DNA from: Micromonospora sonchi
Lineage (GTDB): Bacteria > Actinomycetota > Actinomycetes > Mycobacteriales > Micromonosporaceae
DNA length: 64,000 nt
Assembly (NCBI RefSeq): GCF_014646235.1
Contig: NZ_BMNB01000014.1
Span: 1-64,000 of the forward strand
Direction: 5' to 3'
Under the pieces are notes generated by a model. It did no database searches. It was given only the letters and a program-made list of their open reading frames with translations, and was not told the DNA's origin. This document shows positions 57,365 through 64,000 of the stretch, one piece after another. Within the stretch, counting starts at the first letter, position 1, and each line of letters begins with the position of its first letter. A program made the translations under genes and the position numbers.

Positions 57365-58162
57365 ATGCGCCTGGCCACCTGGAACGTGAACTCGGTCAAG
57401 GCCCGCCTGCCCCGGCTGCTGGACTGGCTGGCCGGCACCGGGCCGGACGTGGTCTGCCTGCAGGAGACCAAGTGCCCCGACGGCGCCTTCCCGGCCGCCG
57501 AGGTGGGCGAGCTGGGATACACCGTGGCCAGCCACAGCGACGGACGGTGGAACGGCGTCGCCATCCTGTCCCGGGTCGGCCTGGCCGACGTCGCCGTCGG
57601 GTTCCCCGACGAGCCCGGGTTCCCCGAGCCGGAGGCCCGCGCCATCGCGGCCACCTGCGGCGGGCTGCGGGTCTGGTCGGTGTACGTGCCGAACGGCCGC
57701 ACTCCCGACGACCCGCACTACGCGTACAAACTGGCGTGGCTGGCGGCGCTGCGCGACGCGCTGGACGCGGAACTGACCACCGCCACGACCCTCGCGGTCT
57801 GCGGCGACTTCAACGTGGCCCCGACCGACGACGACGTCTGGGATCCCGCGCTGTTCGCGACCTCCACCCACGTCACCCCGGCCGAGCGGGCCGCCCTCGC
57901 CGCGTTGCGCGACCTCGGCCTCGTCGACGTGGTGCCCACTCCGATGAAGGGGCCGCACCCCTTCACCTACTGGGACTACCGGGCCGGGATGTTCCACCAG
58001 AACAAGGGCATGCGGATCGACCTGGTGTACGCCTCGGCCCCGTTCGCCCGCGCGGTCCGCTCCGCGTACGTGGACCGGGAGGCCCGCAAGGGCAAGGGCC
58101 CCTCCGACCATGCCCCGATCGTGGTCGACGCCGACCTGGTCCCGGCCGTCGAGTCCTTCTGA
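57365..58162 (+). CDS. xthA: Exodeoxyribonuclease III
   Basis: AP endonuclease/3' exonuclease of the EEP fold (265 aa). Motifs: MRLATWNVNSVKARL at the N-terminus, metal-binding VCLQETKCPD (Glu) near 37, AVCGDFNVAPTDDDVWD (catalytic Asp-Asn) near 142, and the terminal SDHAPIVVD (Asp-His) near 248. Acts on abasic sites and 3' blocks in base-excision repair. ATG 57365 chosen because the sequence matches the family from its first residue. The next gene begins 17 bases downstream. Confidence 0.9.
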   Translation: MRLATWNVNSVKARLPRLLDWLAGTGPDVVCLQETKCPDGAFPAAEVGELGYTVASHSDGRWNGVAILSRVGLADVAVGFPDEPGFPEPEARAIAATCGGLRVWSVYVPNGRTPDDPHYAYKLAWLAALRDALDAELTTATTLAVCGDFNVAPTDDDVWDPALFATSTHVTPAERAALAALRDLGLVDVVPTPMKGPHPFTYWDYRAGMFHQNKGMRIDLVYASAPFARAVRSAYVDREARKGKGPSDHAPIVVDADLVPAVESF

Positions 58163-58179
58163 CGTCGTATGGTGAAGCC

Positions 58180-58491
58180 ATGGCAGTCGTGAAGATCAAC
58201 GCGATCGACGTTCCGCCCGGTGCCGGCGAGGAGTTGGAGAAGCGGTTCGCCGCCCGGGCCCGCGCCGTGGAGAACTCCCCCGGTTTCCTCGGTTTCGAGC
58301 TGCTGCGCCCGGTGGCCGGCGAGAGCCGCTACTTCGTCTACACCCGCTGGGAGAGCGAGGACGCCTACCAGGCATGGGCCAGCGGGCCGGCCCGAGCCGC
58401 CCACGCCGCCCCGCCCGGCGCCGAGCAGCGCCCCCCGGTCGCCTCCGGCGCCGCCCTCCTCGAGTTCGAGGTGGTCCAGCAGGTCCCCTGA
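58180..58491 (+). CDS. mhuD: MhuD-like haem-degrading monooxygenase
   Basis: 103-residue dimeric alpha+beta barrel protein closely similar to MhuD (Rv3592) of M. tuberculosis, which cleaves haem to iron and mycobilin without releasing CO. The haem-site residues Asn7 (VVKINAID), Trp66 (YQAWASG) and His75 (ARAAHAA) all occupy the same numbers as in MhuD. NSPGFLGFELLRPVAGESRYFV (30s-50s) is the conserved core (abridged NSPGFLGFELLRPV). The homology is from recall, not alignment. It starts 17 bases after xthA and ends before a short stem. Confidence 0.85.
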   Translation: MAVVKINAIDVPPGAGEELEKRFAARARAVENSPGFLGFELLRPVAGESRYFVYTRWESEDAYQAWASGPARAAHAAPPGAEQRPPVASGAALLEFEVVQQVP

Positions 58492-58553
58492 TCACGGCCG
58501 CCTGCTCGCGGGCACCCGACCTCCACGGGCGAGGTCATCGCTGCGAACCGGCT

Positions 58554-59504
58554 TCACCGCTGCGGCGCTGCTCCGACGCGAAGGGTGGTGAAGGTGGCGA
58601 AGACGATCACGTTGTCCTCGTAGCCGGTCCGGCCGCCGACGAACGTGCCGCCGCAGGTGATCAGCCGCAGCTCGGCCGGGCCGTCATGGCCGTAGATGCG
58701 ATCCGCGGGGAACTGGTCCTTGGCGAAGCGTTCCACCGAATCCACGGTGAAGACCACCACCGAACCGTCGTCCCGGATCACCTCGATCTTGTCGCCGGCC
58801 CGCAGCTTGCCCAGGTGGTAGAAGACCGACGGGCCGCTCTTCGTGTCCACATGCCCGACGATGATCGCGGGTCCCGGGTCACCCGGGACCGGCCCCCGGT
58901 CGTACCAGCCGGTCTCCTGGTGCCGGCTCAGCGGCGGTACGGCGATCGTCCCGTCCGGTGCCTCACCGACCGGCTTCACCCGGGCGGAGACGTCGATCGC
59001 CGGGACGGCGAGGCTGACCGGCCGGGCCGCCGCATGTGTGGCGGGCGCGGCAGCCGACGACTGTTCGTCACCGGCGGCAGCGGCGGCCCACTCCAGCGGG
59101 TCGCCGACCGTACGCCCCAGCCCGGCGCCGGTGGCGAAGACACCGGCCAGCACCAGCACCACCGCCAGCGGTGTCGACCAAGGGCTGCGGCCGGATCGCC
59201 CGAGGCGGCGAGCGCGCCCGCCGGAACGAGCCGAGCGAGCGGGGCCAGCCCCGCGCGCAGGATCGGGCGAACCCGCAGGGCCGGCGGATCCCCGCGCGGA
59301 GCCGTCGACGGGTGGCACGAAAATCTCGGGGCGAGCTACGAAGCCAGCCGGACGGCGCGCGGAGCCGCCAGAGTGCGGCACGAATCCCTTGGGGCGAGGT
59401 GCAGGGCGGGGCGGGCTGCCGGTCGATCGTGGGGTACCAGCGGAGCCGGCAGGTCGCGCGACACGGGCGGAGCCGTTTGGTCGAGGTGCACCGGCGGCGG
59501 GCAT
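58554..59504 (-). CDS. Class F sortase
   Basis: 316-residue transpeptidase of the class F sortase type found in actinobacteria. The N-terminus is long (about 105 residues) and Pro/Arg/Gly-rich, cytoplasmic; a membrane helix follows (LAVVLVLAGVFATGAGLG, about 112-130). Catalytic residues lie in the extracytoplasmic domain: His in AIIVGHVDTKSGPSVFYHLG near 216, Cys in ELRLITCGGTFVG near 285 (the TLxTC-like motif), and an Arg in GGRTGYEDNVIVF. It should anchor or crosslink surface proteins. Starts 7 bases after the hypothetical secreted protein gene. Confidence 0.9.
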   Translation of the reverse strand: MPAAGAPRPNGSARVARPAGSAGTPRSTGSPPRPAPRPKGFVPHSGGSARRPAGFVARPEIFVPPVDGSARGSAGPAGSPDPARGAGPARSARSGGRARRLGRSGRSPWSTPLAVVLVLAGVFATGAGLGRTVGDPLEWAAAAAGDEQSSAAAPATHAAARPVSLAVPAIDVSARVKPVGEAPDGTIAVPPLSRHQETGWYDRGPVPGDPGPAIIVGHVDTKSGPSVFYHLGKLRAGDKIEVIRDDGSVVVFTVDSVERFAKDQFPADRIYGHDGPAELRLITCGGTFVGGRTGYEDNVIVFATFTTLRVGAAPQR

Positions 59505-59511
59505 GGCCGAC

Positions 59512-60204
59512 TCACCAACGCGCGCCGCGGCGGCGCGCCATGGCCCACACGACGATGCCGGAGACGGTCAATGCGAGCCCGCCGGGGAGCAGCAGGCCGG
59601 AGGTGAAACCGCCGGAGCCGCCGCCGAAGCCGGTCGCCGGCCCCCGGCTGGGCTTGATGGTGGGCTTGATGGTGGGCTTGACGATGCGTACCACCTGGAC
59701 CACGGTCGACGCGGTCTCGCCGCCCCGGCACTCCAGCTTGACCCGATAACTGCCGGGCAGCACCCGATCCTTCACCTGGGCCGTGCCCGTCAACAATCCG
59801 CGCTGCGGGTGCACGGCGACCCGCCCGAAGGCGTCCGAGACGACGATGGCCCCCACCGAGTTGTCGTGGCAGCTCGCCTTAAGGCCAACCAGGTGTCCCG
59901 GTTCCACCATGCTCGGGCTGACCTCGATGAAGACGTTCGGGCCGGGCACCGGCTCCCGCTCGGCCAACGGGACGGCGACGGGACGGGCGAACGGCTGCGC
60001 CACGGAGACCGACTGTCGGGCGGCGAGCGACGTCGCCGGCTGCTGCCGGGCGGCTGTCTCGCCCGGCGCCGCGGCCCGCGCCGGGGTCGCCAGCAGCAGC
60101 CCGGGCAGCGCGGCGGCGGCCAGCGCGGCGGCGGTCGCGAGGGCGAGCAGCGGAGCGGCGAACGAGGCGGCCCGGAGCGCCGGACGTGTGCGGGTCACTG
60201 ACAC
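59512..60204 (-). CDS. Secreted surface protein, possible sortase substrate
   Basis: 230 residues. Signal peptide about 1-45 (LALATAAALAAAALPGLLL, AxA at PARAAAP). Residues 85-165 have a beta-sandwich-like stretch (VFIEVSPSMVEPGHLVGLKAS... LPGSYRVKLECRG). The C-terminus is a cell-wall-type signal: KPTIKPTIKPSRGPATGFGG, then a hydrophobic helix (SGLLLPGGLALTVSGIVVWAM) and a basic tail ARRRGARW. The motif is PATGFGG rather than LPxTG. Adjacent to, and cotranscribed with, the class F sortase (7-base gap), so it is the prime substrate candidate. No characterised homologue known to me. Confidence 0.8.
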   Translation of the reverse strand: MSVTRTRPALRAASFAAPLLALATAAALAAAALPGLLLATPARAAAPGETAARQQPATSLAARQSVSVAQPFARPVAVPLAEREPVPGPNVFIEVSPSMVEPGHLVGLKASCHDNSVGAIVVSDAFGRVAVHPQRGLLTGTAQVKDRVLPGSYRVKLECRGGETASTVVQVVRIVKPTIKPTIKPSRGPATGFGGGSGGFTSGLLLPGGLALTVSGIVVWAMARRRGARW

Positions 60205-60339
60205 GATGCCCCCTCCCGGCGCGCCGAGGCAGTCGCCGGGCGCCGCCGGACACCCGGTCTGCCGTACGGGATGATGGTCTCACCCCTGGTCGTACATCAC
60301 ATCCGATCCGCCGCGAAGCTCGCGTAGGCTCGGTTCGCT

Positions 60340-61047
60340 GTGACCACGACCGAACCCTTTCCCGCCGTCGCCGCGCCGCACCCGGCGCGGCCGATCCGTA
60401 CCTTCCACCCCCGCCGCGGCCGAATGAGCGGCCGGCAGACGGCGGCGTTGGAGCAGCTCTGGCCGGCGTACGGCCTGCGGGTCGCCGATGCCGCGCCGTT
60501 CGATCCCGTCGGCCTGTTCGGCCGCCGCGCTCCCCTGGTGCTCGAGATCGGTTCCGGCATGGGCGACACGACGGTCGAGATGGCCGCCGTCGACCCGGAT
60601 CGAGACTATCTGGCGGTCGAGGTGCACACGCCGGGAATCGCGAACCTGTTGGACCTCGTCCACCGCCGTGGCCTGGGCAATGTCCGGATCGCCGAGGGCG
60701 ACGCGTTGGACCTGGTCGGCCTGCTGCCGCCCGACTCGCTGGACGCGGTGCACGTCTTCTTCCCGGATCCGTGGCCGAAGTTGCGGCACCACAAGCGCCG
60801 GCTGATCCAGCCGGCGCACGTCGCCCTGCTGCGCTCCCGGCTGGCGGTCGGCGGCACGCTGCACTGCGCGACCGACTGGGCGGAGTACGCCGAGTCGATG
60901 CGGGTGACTCTCGACGGCGACCCGGGGCTGGTCAACCCGCACGGCGGCTACGCGCCCAGGCCGGCACACCGGCCGGTGACCCGGTTCGAGCGGCGGGCGC
61001 TGGCCGCCGGCCGCCCGATCGCCGACCTGCTCTACCGGAAGGTGTAA
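60340..61047 (+). CDS. trmB: tRNA (guanine-46-N7)-methyltransferase
   Basis: SAM-dependent RNA methyltransferase (235 aa) that makes m7G at tRNA position 46. Motifs: LVLEIGSGMGDTTVEMAAVD (SAM site, near 65), AVEVHTPGIANLLDLV near 90, and FFPDPWPKLRHHKRRLIQP near 138, which is the diagnostic TrmB motif. GTG 60340 lies 9 bases after TAGGCT, so it may be leaderless. The TAA stop is the first triplet of a 53-base intergenic repeat. Confidence 0.93.
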   Translation: MTTTEPFPAVAAPHPARPIRTFHPRRGRMSGRQTAALEQLWPAYGLRVADAAPFDPVGLFGRRAPLVLEIGSGMGDTTVEMAAVDPDRDYLAVEVHTPGIANLLDLVHRRGLGNVRIAEGDALDLVGLLPPDSLDAVHVFFPDPWPKLRHHKRRLIQPAHVALLRSRLAVGGTLHCATDWAEYAESMRVTLDGDPGLVNPHGGYAPRPAHRPVTRFERRALAAGRPIADLLYRKV

Positions 61048-61097
61048 GGAGGGGGCCCCTATTAACGCCTGGTGCATTGAAAGGGGCCCTTCTTAAC
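61045..61097. repeat. GGGGCCCC-type intergenic repeat, copy B
   Basis: 53 bases: TAAGGAGGGGGCCCCTATTA, then ACGCCTGGTGCATTGAAA, GGGGCCCTTCTTAAC, starting exactly at the trmB stop codon, as copy A does at the PAC2 stop. Confidence 0.7.
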
Positions 61098-61143
61098 AAG
61101 CGGTTGGCGTCGGAGGGCATGATCCAGGCACCATGGACCGGCC

Positions 61144-63648
61144 ATGACACTTACCGCTGCGCTGCCGAAGACCGCCGACCCCGACACCCTCTACGACGCG
61201 TTCGCCGGCTGGGCCTCCGAGCGCGGCCTCGACCTCTACCCCCACCAGGAGGAGGCGGTCATCGAGATCGTCTCCGGCGCGAACCTGATCATGAACACGC
61301 CGACCGGTTCCGGCAAGAGCCTGGTCGCGATCGCCGCGCACTTCGCCGCCCTGGCCGACAACCGGACCACCTTCTACACCGCGCCGATCAAGGCCCTGGT
61401 GTCGGAGAAGTTCTTCGCGCTCTGCGAGGTCTTCGGCGCCGAGAACGTCGGCATGCTCACCGGCGACGCGAGCGTCAACGCCGACGCCCCGGTCATCTGC
61501 TGCACCGCGGAGATCCTGGCCAACCTGGCGCTGCGCGAGGGCACCCGGGCCGACGTCGGCCAGGTGATCATGGACGAGTTCCACTTCTACGCCGAGCCCG
61601 ACCGGGGTTGGGCCTGGCAGGTGCCGCTGATCGAGCTGCCCCAGGCGCAGTTCATCCTGATGTCGGCCACGCTGGGCGACACCACCCGGTTCGTCGAGGA
61701 CCTGGCCCGGCGTACCGGCCGGCCGACCGCCGTCGTCCGCTCGGCCGAGCGGCCGGTCCCGCTGCTCTTCTCGTACGCGATGACGCCGCTGCACGAGACA
61801 CTCGAGGAGTTGCTGGAGACCAAGCAGGCCCCGGTCTACGTCGTGCACTTCACCCAGGCGGCCGCGCTGGAGCGGGCCCAGGCGCTGATGAGCGTCAACG
61901 TCTGTACCCGCGCCGAGAAGGACCTGATCGCGGCGGCGATCGGGGGCTTCCGGTTCACCTCCGGGTTCGGCAAGACGCTGTCGAGGCTGGTCCGGCACGG
62001 CATCGGGGTGCACCACGCCGGGATGTTGCCCAAGTACCGCCGGCTGGTGGAGACCCTGGCCCAGGCCGGGCTACTCAAGGTCATCTGCGGTACCGACACC
62101 CTCGGCGTCGGCATCAACGTGCCGATCCGCACCGTGCTGTTCACCGGACTGTCCAAGTACGACGGGGTGCGCACCCGGCTGCTCAAGGCCCGCGAGTTCC
62201 ACCAGATCGCCGGCCGGGCCGGGCGGGCCGGCTTCGACACCCTCGGCCGGGTCGTCGTGCAGGCGCCCGAGCACGTCATCGAGAACGAGAAGGCCCTCGC
62301 CAAGGCCGGTGACGACCCGAAGAAGCGACGCAAGGTGGTCCGGAAGAAGCCGCCGGAGGGGTCGATCGGCTGGGGCAAGCCCACCTTCGAGCGCCTCGTC
62401 GAGGCCGAACCGGAGACGTTGACCTCCAGCTTCCAGGTCAGTCACTCGATGCTGCTCAACGTCATCGGCCGTCCCGGTGACGCGTTCGCCGCCATGCGGC
62501 ACCTGCTCACCGACAACCACGAGGACGCCGCCGCCCAGCGCCGGCACATCCGCCGGGCCATCGCCATCTACCGGGCGTTGCGGGCCGGTGGCGTGGTGGA
62601 GGAACTCCCCGAGCCGGACGAGACCGGCCGGCGGGTCCGGCTCACCGTCGACCTCCAGCTCGACTTCGCGCTCAACCAGCCGCTGTCGCCCCTGGCGCTG
62701 GCCACCATCGAGCTGCTGGACGCCGACTCCCCGTCGTACGCCCTGGATGTGCTGTCGGTGATCGAGTCGATCCTCGACGACCCGCGCCAGGTGCTCTCCG
62801 CGCAGCAGTTCAAGGCCCGCGGCGAGGCGGTCGCCGCGATGAAGGCCGAGGGCATCGAGTACGAGGCCCGCCTCGAACTGCTCGACGAGGTGACCTGGCC
62901 CAAGCCCCTGGCGGAGCTGCTGGAGAACGCGTACGAGATGTACCGGCAGGGCCATCCGTGGGTGGCCGACCATCAACTGTCTCCCAAGTCGGTCGTGCGG
63001 GACATGTACGAGCGGGCGATGACCTTCACCGAGTTTGTGCAGTTCTACGGGCTGTCCCGCTCGGAGGGCCTGGTCCTGCGCTACCTGGCCGACGCGTACA
63101 AGACGCTGCGGCAGACCGTGCCCGAGGAGGCCAAGACCGAGGAACTGGTCGACCTGATCGAGTGGCTCGGCGAGCTGGTCCGGCAGGTCGACTCCAGCCT
63201 GATCGACGAGTGGGAGCGGCTGCGCAACCCCACCGACCTGCCGGAGGTCGCCGCCGCCCTGGACGACCGCCCCACGGCGGTGACCCGCAACGCGCGGGCG
63301 TTCCGGGTGCTGGTCCGCAACGCCCTGTTCCGCCGGGTGGAGCTGGCCGCGCTGCGGCACTGGGACGCCCTCGGCGAGCTGGACTCCGACGCCGGCTGGA
63401 ACGCCGACGCGTGGGCCGACGCGCTGGAACCGTACTTCGAGTCGTACGACGCCATCGGGACCGGGCCGGACGCCCGGGGCCCGGCGCTGCTGATGATCGA
63501 GCAGGGCCGGGAGCGGTGGACGGTGCGGCAGATCCTCGACGACCCCGAGGGTGACCACGACTGGGGCATCAGCGCCGAGGTGGACCTGGCCGCCTCCGAC
63601 GAGGCCGGCGCCGCGGTCGTCCGGGTCACCGGCGTCGGCCAGCTCTGA
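61144..63648 (+). CDS. DEAD/DEAH-box helicase with DUF3516 domain
   Basis: Superfamily 2 helicase of the actinobacterial DUF3516 group (834 aa). Helicase core: Walker A NTPTGSGKS near 57, DEFH-type motif II in VIMDEFHFYAEPDRGWAWQ near 145, SAT in FILMSATLGDTTRF near 172, and motif VI HQIAGRAGRAGFDTLGR near 358. The rest (about 440-830) is the DUF3516 region with a winged-helix-like part. Related to Ski2-type helicases; the RNA or DNA target is unknown. ATG 61144 is the first in frame. Confidence 0.9.
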   Translation: MTLTAALPKTADPDTLYDAFAGWASERGLDLYPHQEEAVIEIVSGANLIMNTPTGSGKSLVAIAAHFAALADNRTTFYTAPIKALVSEKFFALCEVFGAENVGMLTGDASVNADAPVICCTAEILANLALREGTRADVGQVIMDEFHFYAEPDRGWAWQVPLIELPQAQFILMSATLGDTTRFVEDLARRTGRPTAVVRSAERPVPLLFSYAMTPLHETLEELLETKQAPVYVVHFTQAAALERAQALMSVNVCTRAEKDLIAAAIGGFRFTSGFGKTLSRLVRHGIGVHHAGMLPKYRRLVETLAQAGLLKVICGTDTLGVGINVPIRTVLFTGLSKYDGVRTRLLKAREFHQIAGRAGRAGFDTLGRVVVQAPEHVIENEKALAKAGDDPKKRRKVVRKKPPEGSIGWGKPTFERLVEAEPETLTSSFQVSHSMLLNVIGRPGDAFAAMRHLLTDNHEDAAAQRRHIRRAIAIYRALRAGGVVEELPEPDETGRRVRLTVDLQLDFALNQPLSPLALATIELLDADSPSYALDVLSVIESILDDPRQVLSAQQFKARGEAVAAMKAEGIEYEARLELLDEVTWPKPLAELLENAYEMYRQGHPWVADHQLSPKSVVRDMYERAMTFTEFVQFYGLSRSEGLVLRYLADAYKTLRQTVPEEAKTEELVDLIEWLGELVRQVDSSLIDEWERLRNPTDLPEVAAALDDRPTAVTRNARAFRVLVRNALFRRVELAALRHWDALGELDSDAGWNADAWADALEPYFESYDAIGTGPDARGPALLMIEQGRERWTVRQILDDPEGDHDWGISAEVDLAASDEAGAAVVRVTGVGQL

Positions 63649-63671
63649 CGCCGGGGAAAAATCCCTTCTTC

Positions 63672-63703
63672 AGGGGCCATCCGGAGTGTCCGGGTGGCCC
63701 CTT
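63672..63703. terminator. Hairpin terminator after helicase gene
   Basis: AGGGGCCATCCGGA-gtg-TCCGGGTGGCCCCTT, 14-15 bp with one G-T pairing, followed by TATCTT. 23 bases after the stop. Confidence 0.65.
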
Positions 63704-63731
63704 ATCTTCCCTGGGCGATGTCAGGGTCGTC

Positions 63732-63753
63732 GATTAGAATGTATGTACTAATC
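63732..63753 (+). promoter_or_regulatory. Palindromic element upstream of the final gene
   Basis: GATTAG-aatgtatgta-CTAATC, a 6-bp dyad with a 10-base centre, 25 bases before the start codon. AT-rich and operator-like; it overlaps a TAGAAT that could be a -10. Resembles the LexA box only partly. Confidence 0.4.
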
Positions 63754-63778
63754 AGGTTCCTGACCTGGGAGGATGCTC

Positions 63779-64000
63779 GTGACCGCACCCACTTCCGCCC
63801 CTCTCACGCCCTATGCCACCCTCCTCGGTTTCACCCGGTACGTCGGCCGCACCGGCCCGACCAAGGCCAACTTCGTCGGCGGCCTGCGCCGTCAGCGGGC
63901 CAGCCGGTCCGGCTTCAACCCGCACGGCCAGTTCGTCAAGGCGCTGAAGGCCGACATCGCCTTCCACACGGGTGGCGCACACCTGTCCCAGGTCGTCGAC
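63779..64000 (+). CDS. Hypothetical protein, 5' part only (window end)
   Basis: 74 codons are visible and the frame runs out of the window. The start of the protein reads VTAPTSAPLTPYATLLGFTR, then YVGRTGPTKANFVGGLRRQR, basic, with no signal peptide. I do not recognise it. GTG 63779 is preferred over ATG 63773 because GGGAGG lies 7-12 bases upstream. A possible operator palindrome precedes it. Confidence 0.6.
   Translation, partial: MTAPTSAPLTPYATLLGFTRYVGRTGPTKANFVGGLRRQRASRSGFNPHGQFVKALKADIAFHTGGAHLSQVVD

Noticed and set aside
63732..63753. LexA SOS box
   Set aside because: Only about 8 of 12 key positions agree with TCGAAC-N4-GTTCGA.

Overview
The window is chromosomal DNA of a high-GC actinobacterium, most probably a Micromonospora or close relative in the Micromonosporaceae. 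The signs are very strong GC bias at third codon positions, many GTG starts, two F420-type luciferase-like oxidoreductases, GH6 and GH9 cellulases behind CebR-type operators, an XRE/DUF397 regulator pair, a DUF3516 helicase, and small palindromic intergenic repeats of a kind I associate with this genus. The genus call is inference. No rRNA, tRNA, CRISPR array, replication origin or large secondary-metabolite cluster was seen.

Layout. 0.1-8.2 kb: MscS-like channel, DUF1206 membrane protein, lipoprotein, acetyltransferase, GH3 hexosaminidase, F420 oxidoreductase, RecQ-like helicase, a hypothetical gene. 8.2-10.8 kb: a DrrA/DrrB-like ABC exporter divergent from a TetR regulator across a double palindromic operator. 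11.1-19.8 kb: one tightly overlapping eight-gene minus-strand operon for activated heptose synthesis and transfer (GmhB fused to a GT9 transferase, two further glycosyltransferases, GmhA, HldE, SDR, second GT9) ending in topoisomerase IB. 20.0-21.05 kb: a decayed IS607-type element with a truncated tnpA and an internally deleted tnpB. 21.1-25.0 kb: dolichol-phosphate-mannose synthase-like enzyme, FAD oxidoreductase, aldehyde dehydrogenase.

25.1-37.1 kb is a stress-type region: ChaB, BrkB, DUF2795, SRPBCC, small membrane proteins, a CmpX-like channel, a SpoIIE phosphatase with its own kinase-like domain, a DUF1269-type general stress protein and a SigB/SigF/SigG-family sigma factor. Eight genes here have an upstream match to the actinobacterial SigB-type promoter pattern GNNT-N14-16-GGGTAC or a close variant, which suggests the sigma factor and its regulon sit together. 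A GH6 cellulase with a CebR-like operator lies inside the region.

37.2-44.0 kb: acetyltransferase, APC permease, GPP34 protein, XRE/DUF397 pair, HrpB helicase. 44.1-46.0 kb is an accessory segment: an excisionase-like HTH gene, four overlapping micro-genes, a frameshifted small gene coupled to a 23-residue cysteine peptide, a dispersed palindromic repeat and a seven-unit tandem repeat array. 46.0-50.9 kb: epoxide hydrolase, PP2C phosphatase, GH9 cellulase behind a perfect CebR box. 51.5-64.0 kb: F420 oxidoreductase, succinate-semialdehyde dehydrogenase, DUF6343 protein, SGNH lipoprotein, EcsC, PAC2, exonuclease III, MhuD-like haem monooxygenase, class F sortase with a possible substrate, TrmB, DUF3516 helicase, and an unidentified gene cut by the window end.
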